Part shown: positions 1 to 5,457 of the stretch, one piece after another
Numbering within the stretch: position 1 is the stretch's first letter
How the letters are laid out: each line of letters starts with the position of its first letter
Assembly (NCBI GenBank): GCA_026417815.1
Contig: JAOACN010000551.1
Span: 1-6,200 of the forward strand
Direction: 5' to 3'
From: Chloroflexaceae bacterium
GTDB taxonomy: Bacteria; Chloroflexota; Chloroflexia; Chloroflexales; Chloroflexaceae
Length of the DNA: 6,200 nt
Program-made: the position numbers and the translations under genes
The notes under the pieces: generated by a model
The model's input: the letters and a program-made list of their open reading frames with translations, nothing else
What the model was told of the DNA's origin: nothing
The model's database searches: none

Positions 1-20
1 GGTGTGGAGGTGTGGAGGTG
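1..20. repeat. Short 8-base tandem repeat at the left edge
   Basis: The unit GTGTGGAG is repeated with a period of 8 over positions 1-20 (about two and a half copies), and the pattern breaks at position 21. It lies beyond the flippase stop and may continue outside the window, so its full length is unknown. Confidence 0.5.
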
Positions 21-53
21 AGGGCCGCACCGTCAAGCACAGTTGAAACATGC

Positions 54-1709
54 CTAAGTAGGGGAACCGCGTTCCCCCGCGCTGCCTCTGCTGAAGATCC
101 GCCGCGCCAGATCACGTTCCGTCGCCCCGATGCCGCCTACGGTCCATAATGCAACACCATAGGCCAGTGGCGCCAGTAGCGCCGCGCCGAGGCTGCCCGG
201 CCATCCGGGAACGATGGCCCCGGGATGCTCAGGGAGCAGCGCGATCACGCTCACCATAACCGCGCCCATCGCCAGCGCCGCAACCAGCGGACGCCAGGCC
301 AGCGCCAGCAGGGGTGGGGCCAGTGCTTCGCTCCGCAGCAGCGGGAGGAACACCAGGTATAGCACCACCTCCGAAAGGATGGTGATCGCCGCGGCGGCGT
401 AGAGGCCCCAGACCGGCTCACCAAGCACATACGTGGCGAGGGGCATGGCTATTAGATTGGCCAGGAGATTAAAGGTCGCCCCGATCACAAAGGCCCGCGT
501 AATCGCCGCCTGCCGGTTCACGGCGATGAGCACGTACTGGATCAATCCGTTTACAAAGGATAACGGCAGGAACCAGGCCAGAATGGCCAGCACCGCTACC
601 GAAGGCTGATAATCGGGGAACTGCCGTCGCGTAAAGAGTTGGATCAGGTCGTGGGACAGCACCGACAGGCCCATTGCCAGAGGAAAGGCCAGCAGCAGCA
701 ACACCTGGAGCGTGCGATTCTGCGCCGCGGCCAGGCTGGCCCGATCGCCGCCTGCCCGTCGCGACAGCAGCGGAAACACGGCGAAGGTTACTGCAGGCGG
801 GATGATCATGGCGATGTTGAGGAGTGTGTACGGCGTATTGTACTGCCCCACGAGCCGCTCGGCGGACGGGCCGCCAAAGGCGCGCACGATAAAGACGTCG
901 AAACGGAAGAAGACCGCGCTGAGCAGATTGTTGAGCATCAGGGGAAGGGCCGTGAGCGCCAGCCGGCGCATGCTCGCCGCGTCCCATTCGATGCTTGGCG
1001 GGAAGAAATCGTGTCGCTGCAACGCCGCGAAGATCAGCGCGGTGACGGTGGTTACCGCAACCGCGGCCCACGCCAGCCCAGGAATGCCCAGGCCCAGGAT
1101 CATCACCCCCAGGCGGGCCAGGAAGTTGAGCGTGGCAGTAACCACCTCCATGAGCGCCGGCACCTCCATGCGCTCGCGGGCGTTGTACAGCGCGGTCACC
1201 GCCCCTGAGAAGGCGCTCGGGATCAACGTCAGCAGCAAGATGAAAATCGTCTGCTGGCCGGCTACCGAGATCGGTTGCCCAAGCAACGTATAGCCGCCAA
1301 CCACCAGCAGAGCGAGTGGCAGCGCGACGAGGCCGATCAGCAACAGGCGCAGGGTCAGGGTCAGGCCAAAGAGTCGCCGCGCCGCAGCGGGATCGCGGGC
1401 AACCTCCCGGGTGAGCAGCACCCCCAGGCCAAACTCGGTGAAGATGGTCAAATACTGGCCCACCAGCAGGATGGCGAACAGGTAGTCGCCGAAGGTGGCC
1501 ACGTCAAAGCTCCCGACCAGAATAAAGAAGATCACCATATCCAGCGCCTTGACCACCATGCGCATGGCAAAGGTGACGGCGCTGTTTTTGAAGACCCGGC
1601 GAGCGGTGTTCTCGGGGTCCTCACGGTAGAAGCGGCGCCAGGCCCACAACCCGACGCCGGTAAGCGCCAGGAGGCCGAGCAACCCGCAAGTTAGCCAGAG
1701 GAGCCTCAC
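54..1709 (-). CDS. MOP-superfamily polysaccharide flippase (Wzx/RfbX-like)
   Basis: This is an inner-membrane transporter of the oligosaccharidyl-lipid/polysaccharide exporter type, expected to flip lipid-linked glycan units for surface polysaccharide or glycolipid assembly. Numbered from the GTG used here, the core starts near residue 38 (ARRVFKNSAVTFAMRM) with the family pattern FGDYLFAILLVGQYL (73-87), EFGLGVLLTREVAR (92-105) and a second-half repeat beginning about residue 250 (ALPLMLNNLLSAVFFRFDVF). About 14 membrane helices are visible in the core. An additional helix (about 2-24) ending in WAWRRF precedes it, unusual for Wzx. The open frame extends to a TTG at 1766 (19 more residues, polar with two cysteines). 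I prefer GTG 1707-1709 because the extra peptide looks non-native, but neither start has a good ribosome site. The substrate cannot be told from sequence, and no glycosyltransferase lies in the window. Confidence 0.9.
   Translation of the reverse strand: MRLLWLTCGLLGLLALTGVGLWAWRRFYREDPENTARRVFKNSAVTFAMRMVVKALDMVIFFILVGSFDVATFGDYLFAILLVGQYLTIFTEFGLGVLLTREVARDPAAARRLFGLTLTLRLLLIGLVALPLALLVVGGYTLLGQPISVAGQQTIFILLLTLIPSAFSGAVTALYNARERMEVPALMEVVTATLNFLARLGVMILGLGIPGLAWAAVAVTTVTALIFAALQRHDFFPPSIEWDAASMRRLALTALPLMLNNLLSAVFFRFDVFIVRAFGGPSAERLVGQYNTPYTLLNIAMIIPPAVTFAVFPLLSRRAGGDRASLAAAQNRTLQVLLLLAFPLAMGLSVLSHDLIQLFTRRQFPDYQPSVAVLAILAWFLPLSFVNGLIQYVLIAVNRQAAITRAFVIGATFNLLANLIAMPLATYVLGEPVWGLYAAAAITILSEVVLYLVFLPLLRSEALAPPLLALAWRPLVAALAMGAVMVSVIALLPEHPGAIVPGWPGSLGAALLAPLAYGVALWTVGGIGATERDLARRIFSRGSAGERGSPT
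61..77 (-). other. Perfect 7-bp hairpin over the last codons of the flippase gene
   Basis: GGGGAAC and GTTCCCC form an uninterrupted inverted repeat with a three-base loop, ending four bases before the TAG stop (54-56). On the minus strand it is followed by TACTTAGGCATGTTTC, without a T-run, so a rho-independent terminator is not supported. It may protect the 3' end or pause ribosomes or polymerase. Confidence 0.45.
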
Positions 1710-1797
1710 GTTGCTGTTCCGTCGGGTAGGGGCGCGGGGACAGCGGGTTTCCCCGGGTGAGCACAACGATCCTGGAAGGGCCGCGCCCGCCCGGTTC

Positions 1798-2637
1798 CTA
1801 CCGGCTCGCGGCGAGAGACGTAGCGGTCTCGATCCACGCCATCGAGCCGGTGCTAATCAGACTCACCGCGCCATCGTTTTTCGGGTGGTAGAGCCGGGGA
1901 GCGTAGCGCCGCCGGTCGGCGTAACTCAGCAGGGCGGGCGCTGGCGCTTCGTAGGCCTCGCTGAACACGATGGCCCGCGGTCGTAAGGCGACAATTGCCG
2001 CAGTGTCGGGGGGCCGCTGCCACGGGTACACCAGGAGGTCGAGCGGCGCCAATGCCCCTGCGACGCGCTGAACCGCGGCGTCGCCTTCGGGGCCGCCGGT
2101 ATGCACGAGCGCCCGTGTGCGACCGTAGTGCAGGAGCAGAACAGCGCCGCCTTGCTTACCGGGGTTGGCCGCCAGAACCTCCAACGTCGCGCCGTCGAGA
2201 TCGAGGCGCTGCCCGGCCCGGAGGGGGACCACCCGGGCGCCCATCGTCCGCGTGAGGCGCCGCCATTGCCCGGCAAGGCCGTGATCCCCCAGGTCGGGTG
2301 GCGCCAGGGCCAGCGCCGTTTGGTAACGGGACAGCGCGGCCACCTGGCCAGGCAGGCGCTGCCCATCGCCGCGTGTGAGGATCACCGCCTGCAAATCGCG
2401 CTGCCAGTATGGCATCGAGCGACCAAGCAGCAGCGCCAGCAACCCCGGGTCACGACCACCATCAATCAACACATGCCGACCCGCAGGCGTGCGGATAAGC
2501 AGCGCGTCGCCCGGCACGGGCAAGACGGTCAACCACAGACGCCCGTCGGGACGCTGGAACCAGGCCACGCCCCCCAGGGCCAGCAGCGCGGCAACACCGA
2601 TCAGCAGCGCGGTCCGGAACGATCTGCCCCTGTTCAT
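1798..2637 (-). CDS. Membrane-anchored ComEC-type metallo-beta-lactamase-fold protein lacking metal ligands
   Basis: The 279-residue protein has one N-terminal hydrophobic segment (about 9-27), probably an uncleaved anchor, then an outward-facing domain matching the C-terminal MBL domain of ComEC/Rec2. Framework matches are LPVPGDALLIRTPAG (39-53, for the family's DVGQGDAxLI), VLIDGG (56-61), AVILT (84-88), ALRPRAIVFS (217-226) and the ending LYHPKNDGAVSLISTG (249-264). In active members, metals are held by THxxxDH, a TGD aspartate and a HHGS histidine pair. Here these positions read TRGDGQR (88-94), TGG (180-182) and PWQR (205-208), so every ligand is replaced. The frame is intact with a good ribosome site, so it is not an obvious pseudogene. 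It is probably a non-catalytic binding or structural protein; its role is unknown. No ComEC channel domain is present, so it is not competence protein ComEC itself. The TAG stop lies 31 or 88 bases before the flippase start, depending on which start is used. Confidence 0.85.
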   Translation of the reverse strand: MNRGRSFRTALLIGVAALLALGGVAWFQRPDGRLWLTVLPVPGDALLIRTPAGRHVLIDGGRDPGLLALLLGRSMPYWQRDLQAVILTRGDGQRLPGQVAALSRYQTALALAPPDLGDHGLAGQWRRLTRTMGARVVPLRAGQRLDLDGATLEVLAANPGKQGGAVLLLHYGRTRALVHTGGPEGDAAVQRVAGALAPLDLLVYPWQRPPDTAAIVALRPRAIVFSEAYEAPAPALLSYADRRRYAPRLYHPKNDGAVSLISTGSMAWIETATSLAASR

Positions 2638-2744
2638 CGCGACTCCTCCGGTCAGAGGGTTCTACATCTGTACCGTGGGACGCCGCAAGGAGATGCGGGG
2701 CAGGCGCGCCGCGCGGCGGGAGGGTCAGGTCCTCTGGCTCCTGG
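2638..2744. other. Gap between ridA and the ComEC-like gene
   Basis: These 107 bases hold no gene. A five-bp stem (CCTGG 2740-2744 with CCAGG 2750-2754) encloses the ridA stop codon. A perfect 10-bp palindrome GCCGCGCGGC lies at 2708-2717, and CCGCA (2683-2687) pairs with TGCGG (2694-2698). None is followed by a T-run on the minus strand, so no standard terminator is seen. No convincing promoter is visible. Read-through from ridA into the next gene is therefore likely. Confidence 0.45.
2643..2649 (-). promoter_or_regulatory. Ribosome binding site of the ComEC-like gene
   Basis: The minus strand reads GGAGGAG five bases before the ATG at 2635-2637, a strong Shine-Dalgarno that fixes this start. 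Confidence 0.8.
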
Positions 2745-3125
2745 TCATGCCAGGGCGATGACCTCGATCTCGATCCGCGCATCACGCGGCAGCCGTGCAA
2801 CCTGCACCGTGGAGCGCGCAGGCGGATCGTGCGGAAAGAACTCGGCGTAGGCCGCATTCATGGCCTGGAAGTCGTTCAGGTCGGCCATGAACACCGTCAC
2901 CTTGACCACCTTGCCCAGGGTGCTGCCAGCAGCAGCAAGCACCGTTTCGATGTTGCGGAAGATCTGGCGCGTCATCGCGGCAATATCGCCAGCGATCAGT
3001 TCTCCCGTAGCGGGATCGATCGGCAATTGTCCGGAGAGGAAAATCAGGTTTCCGGCTGCGATGGCTTGAGAATAGGGGCCGATGGCGGCTGGCGCGCGCT
3101 CGGTACTGATCACGGTCCGGTGCAC
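2745..3125 (-). CDS. ridA: RidA/YjgF/UK114 family 2-iminobutanoate/2-iminopropanoate deaminase
   Basis: RidA proteins are small cytoplasmic trimers that hydrolyse reactive enamine/imine intermediates, released by PLP enzymes such as threonine dehydratase, to 2-ketoacids and ammonia, protecting other PLP enzymes. The 126 residues match the usual length. Family landmarks are all present: IGPYSQA (15-21), LIFLSGQLP (27-35), VVKVTVFMADL (73-83), and PARSTVQVARLP (102-113) followed by IEIEVIAL (118-125). By alignment with E. coli RidA, the substrate-binding residues correspond to Y18, S31, N90, R104 and E119. The E. coli Cys107 position is Thr106 here, a common variation in the family. The key Arg is retained, so it belongs with the active RidA subfamily. 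Start is GTG with an excellent ribosome site, and a promoter element sits just upstream, so it probably leads its own transcript. Confidence 0.96.
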   Translation of the reverse strand: MHRTVISTERAPAAIGPYSQAIAAGNLIFLSGQLPIDPATGELIAGDIAAMTRQIFRNIETVLAAAGSTLGKVVKVTVFMADLNDFQAMNAAYAEFFPHDPPARSTVQVARLPRDARIEIEVIALA

Positions 3126-3127
3126 GT

Positions 3128-3137
3128 ATCACCTCCT
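3128..3137 (-). promoter_or_regulatory. Consensus Shine-Dalgarno of ridA
   Basis: The minus strand reads AGGAGGTGAT, complementary over all ten bases to the standard 3' end of bacterial 16S rRNA (ATCACCTCCT). It lies two bases before the GTG, with the AGGAGG core 6 bases away. This fixes the start as GTG 3123-3125 and predicts strong translation. Confidence 0.85.
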
Positions 3138-3156
3138 CGTGCGAATTGGCGGCGGC

Positions 3157-3165
3157 ATTATAGCA
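3157..3165 (-). promoter_or_regulatory. Extended -10 promoter element upstream of ridA
   Basis: The minus strand reads TGCTATAAT: a perfect TATAAT hexamer preceded by TG one base upstream, the classical extended -10 form recognised by housekeeping sigma factors. No good -35 hexamer is present at 16-18 bases upstream (the candidates read CCAGGT, ACCAGG and CACCAG), which is typical where an extended -10 carries recognition. The predicted transcription start is near 3150, giving a leader of roughly 25 bases before the ridA GTG. The element lies in the only AT-rich patch of the short gap between the membrane-protein stop and ridA. Confidence 0.65.
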
Positions 3166-3176
3166 CAGCGTCGCCC

Positions 3177-5123
3177 TTACCTGGTGGCGACGAGGAAGGC
3201 GATGAGCAGCAGCAGTTGCCAGAGCACGGGAAGCAAGCCGCCGAGCGCCGCCTGGCTCCCACGCCATTCGTAGAGCGTCTCGCACAGCCCGGCAGTAAGC
3301 CAGTAGGCCCAGACGATGGCGCCGACCCATGCCAGCACCGGCAACACCGGCGCGCCGACAACGAGCAGCAGCAGAGCGCCCAGCAACGGCAGGACGCGGG
3401 GCGTCTGGCTGCGGGGGTACAGCGCCAGGGCGCGATAGTCCTCTTCGCCGCCGCCGGTGCGCTCGTCAAGCAGAATGGTGGCGAGGGCCACCAGGGGCCA
3501 CTCCAGCATCCCGAATACCCACAGCCCGAGGACCCCCAGCGCCAATCCCGGAGTTGGCGCCCGGTCGCCCAGCAGGCCGTGCATCAGCAGCAACAGGGCG
3601 GGTAACAGTGTCAGGAGGGCCATGGTGCGGGCGGCGGGCCACAACCAGGCGGCTGCGAGCCGTTTCGTCGTCGCGTCGGCGCGGGCTTCAGCGACCAGCG
3701 CATCAAGGGCGGAACGGCGGCCCAGGGCCAGCCAGAGCAGCCACGAGCGGGACTCCTGTTGCAGGATGGGTGTGCCGCCAGCCTGCTCGAGACGCACGAG
3801 GCGCTGCAGCATGTCACTCACGAGGGGCCGGAACAGACCGATGGCCGACGTAATCAGCGTCCCTGGCGCCAGGGTCCCATCGTAGAGCAAACTACTCAGA
3901 CGGCTGCCCGGCCCGCCCCGAACCTGGAGCAGCAGCACCGAACTCTGTTCCGACACCTCCGTCGCTTTGAAGGCCAGCACGCGACTCCAGGGGATGAGCC
4001 GCCAGCGGCGACGGAGACGGTTCTGGACCAGCAGTCCCTCTTCGCGCGATTCAAGATCGGGCAGGAGACCGAGCAGCCACAGGATCAGGGGGATGGCGAT
4101 GAGCAGCATGAGATGGGCGGCCACCAGCACCCACCAGGGCGCCGGAAGATCGGGGCGCCCCTCAACGCCAAACAGCGGAACGGCGCGGGTTCGGTAGGCG
4201 TTGAACAGTTCAACATAGCCCGGGTCGCCGTAGGTCCAGCGAAAGGGGGGGATGTTCCGCACCGCGGGCAGCATCAGGGCCAGGAAACGCACCCAGTAGC
4301 CCAGATAGCTCCAGACGGCGCCGGCGGCAAACAGTATGACGATCGTAGTGAGGGTGGCCGTTACGCGGAAGGGATAGACCGCCCGCACCGGAGCGCCTGG
4401 CGCGGGCACCTGCTCGCCCGGGGTCGTTTCCGTGCGGCTGAAGAAGGCTCCGGGACCCAGAATCAGTTGAAAGAAGGGCGATCGGGCCTCTTCCTGAAGG
4501 CGCACCTCCTGAACCCCCTCGGTCGCGCGGGCCACGCGACGGTTCTCATCGAGGATGGTCTTTATCAGGGAATCGAATTCGTTGATGGTCGAGGTAATAT
4601 AAAACCCCGGTCGCCAGCCGAAGCGGTAAAAGAAGCTGTAGAGTCGGTGCCAGGCGGTCAGATCGCGGGGACTGGTTTCGACGAGGACGACAAAACGTTC
4701 GCCTGCCAGGTCACTGGTGACCTTGAGCGCAGCCAGGTTCTCCCAGGGGACGGGCAACCAGGCGCCGGCGAACTCCACCAGCATGCCCTGCTGAGCGGTG
4801 CGTACCGCTGGAAAGGCATTGCGGAGCATCAAGGCCACGAACAGGGCCAGCGCCGCCCAGAGCAGAGGGGTAAGCAGCAGGGGCGCCAGCTCCCAGATGC
4901 TCGTCACCGGGAGGCTGGAGCCGCCGGTGATCCAGATTACCACCGGGCGCAACCACGGCACGGTAGCGAGCCAGGCATCGTCCCGGCCGTACAGGCCCCA
5001 CAGGCCCCGGAGGAGCGTCGCGCCGAGATTGATCATCGCCAGCACGACCAGAAACGCCGAGAGCCAGGCAATCGCGGCGGTGATCAGACGCGGATAGCGA
5101 TAGTAGCGTTCTTCGATACGCAC
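3177..5123 (-). CDS. Multi-pass membrane protein with a duplicated two-helix plus PH-like module; function unknown
   Basis: I do not recognise a named family for this 648-residue protein. It starts with GTG (5121-5123) and ends with TAA. Hydrophobic segments lie near residues 13-36, 77-101, 254-283, 329-355, 487-520 (one or two), 525-553, 575-614 (probably two) and 627-646. Between them are two soluble domains (about 111-195 and 361-441) that resemble each other. Each begins with an aliphatic strand (GMLVEF, GLLVQN), then VPW or IPW (125-127, 377-379), and ends with an ungapped matching block RLxS...Y...PG..ITS.I..F..L (160-186 and 408-434). The pattern 'two helices joined by a 40-50 residue loop, then soluble domain' occurs twice and a C-terminal membrane domain of about five helices follows. 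The soluble domains suggest a bacterial PH-like fold (as in bPH_2/YdbT-type membrane proteins), placed in the cytoplasm; this is inference. Position directly after xseB suggests co-transcription, not necessarily a shared function. Confidence 0.9.
   Translation of the reverse strand: MRIEERYYRYPRLITAAIAWLSAFLVVLAMINLGATLLRGLWGLYGRDDAWLATVPWLRPVVIWITGGSSLPVTSIWELAPLLLTPLLWAALALFVALMLRNAFPAVRTAQQGMLVEFAGAWLPVPWENLAALKVTSDLAGERFVVLVETSPRDLTAWHRLYSFFYRFGWRPGFYITSTINEFDSLIKTILDENRRVARATEGVQEVRLQEEARSPFFQLILGPGAFFSRTETTPGEQVPAPGAPVRAVYPFRVTATLTTIVILFAAGAVWSYLGYWVRFLALMLPAVRNIPPFRWTYGDPGYVELFNAYRTRAVPLFGVEGRPDLPAPWWVLVAAHLMLLIAIPLILWLLGLLPDLESREEGLLVQNRLRRRWRLIPWSRVLAFKATEVSEQSSVLLLQVRGGPGSRLSSLLYDGTLAPGTLITSAIGLFRPLVSDMLQRLVRLEQAGGTPILQQESRSWLLWLALGRRSALDALVAEARADATTKRLAAAWLWPAARTMALLTLLPALLLLMHGLLGDRAPTPGLALGVLGLWVFGMLEWPLVALATILLDERTGGGEEDYRALALYPRSQTPRVLPLLGALLLLVVGAPVLPVLAWVGAIVWAYWLTAGLCETLYEWRGSQAALGGLLPVLWQLLLLIAFLVATR
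3801..4043 (-). repeat. Protein-level repeat B of the membrane protein (residues 361-441)
   Basis: This is the second copy of the soluble domain. Landmarks are GLLVQN (363-368), IPWSRV (377-382), SVLLLQV (395-401), RLSSLLY (408-414), PGTLITS (420-426), F431 and L434. It follows a second helix pair (254-283 and 329-355). Similarity to repeat A is at the protein level only, so the duplication is old. Confidence 0.75.
4539..4793 (-). repeat. Protein-level repeat A of the membrane protein (residues 111-195)
   Basis: This is the first copy of the soluble domain. Landmarks are GMLVEF (113-118), VPWENL (125-130), FVVLVET (144-150), RLYSFFY (160-166), PGFYITS (172-178), F183 and L186. It follows a helix pair (13-36 and 77-101). 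The spacing from R160 onward matches repeat B exactly. Confidence 0.75.
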
Positions 5124-5131
5124 CGTAGCTC

Positions 5132-5353
5132 TCAGGCCAGCAGATCAGGACCCGGTTCGGCAAGCTGTAACTGGCGCACACGCAACTCGGCGGCGTCGAG
5201 CAGGCGCTGGCACTCGGCCGCGAGCCGCACCCCCTGCTCGTAGAGTTGCAGGGTCTCTTCCAGCGGGAGTTCCCCCCCTTCGAGCCGCGCAACGACCTCC
5301 TGGAGGCGCGTGTAGAGGGTCTCGTAGGTTTCCATCGGGGTTTGAACGTTCAT
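5132..5353 (-). CDS. xseB: Exodeoxyribonuclease VII small subunit
   Basis: XseB is the small helical subunit that binds in several copies along the coiled coil of XseA and is needed for active exonuclease VII. At 73 residues it has the normal family length. The family pattern is clear: ETYETLYTRLQEVVARLE (8-25), the short turn GGELPLEET (26-34), and the second helix with LYEQGVRLAAECQRLL (37-52) and AAELRVRQLQ (54-63). No signal peptide or membrane segment is present; it is cytoplasmic. It follows xseA in the same orientation, as expected for partner subunits. Its TGA stop is only 8 bases before the start of the next gene, and the weak GAGAG ribosome site of that gene begins right at this stop codon, so translation of the two is probably coupled. 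Confidence 0.96.
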   Translation of the reverse strand: MNVQTPMETYETLYTRLQEVVARLEGGELPLEETLQLYEQGVRLAAECQRLLDAAELRVRQLQLAEPGPDLLA

Positions 5354-5457
5354 AATCGCTCCATATTTCTGCCGGAGGCGAAGGTCTGGGAGCGCAAGGC
5401 CCGCCAGCGGGGCGCGGGGGCCGAGCCTCCCCTACCGGGAGAAATCTGGTTGTACCA
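5354..5457. other. GC-rich, hairpin-forming gap between xseA and xseB
   Basis: xseA and xseB are usually very close or overlapping, but here 104 bases separate them. The gap can form several small stems: GCGC (5392-5395) with GCGC (5412-5415) enclosing CCCGC (5400-5404) with GCGGG (5407-5411), and CTCCC (5427-5431) with GGGAG (5437-5441). No T-run follows on the minus strand, so it does not look like a rho-independent terminator. No convincing open reading frame lies inside. It could be a dispersed palindromic repeat or an mRNA processing or stability element; the sequence alone does not decide. Confidence 0.4.
5359..5363 (-). promoter_or_regulatory. Ribosome binding site of xseB
   Basis: The minus strand reads TGGAG five bases before the ATG at 5351-5353. 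This supports the first ATG as the start rather than Met7 (ATG at 5333-5335), which has no purine-rich site upstream. Confidence 0.7.

Noticed and set aside
8..36. A possible minus-strand promoter with TTGACG (31-36) as -35 downstream of the flippase gene
   Set aside because: The hexamer at the right spacing reads ACACCT, which is unlike a -10 element.
1798..2637. Calling this gene comEC or an active metallo-hydrolase
   Set aside because: The ComEC membrane channel and OB domains are absent and all metal-binding positions are substituted, so only fold-level similarity is supported.
2660..2687. A weak promoter-like pair (TTGCGG and TAGAAC, spacing 18, minus strand) before the ComEC-like gene
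   Set aside because: Both hexamers are poor matches and there is no extended -10. I could not support it over read-through from ridA.
2638..2698. Possible base-pairing of the loop TCTCCT (2688-2693, minus strand) with the ribosome site GGAGGAG of the ComEC-like gene
   Set aside because: Only about five complementary bases are involved, and CTCCT-like words are common by chance in GC-rich leaders. No alternative structure is visible that would make a switch.
2829..3605. A 258-codon plus-strand open frame across ridA and the 3' end of the membrane gene
   Set aside because: It runs antisense through ridA, a certain gene, and through its promoter region. Its composition is typical of a shadow frame and no family features are seen.
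3759..5243. A 494-codon open frame on the plus strand opposite the membrane protein and xseB
   Set aside because: It is antisense to two well-supported genes. Its product is rich in Gln, Gly, Arg and His with no hydrophobic core, domain or signature, as expected for a stop-free shadow frame in GC-rich DNA.
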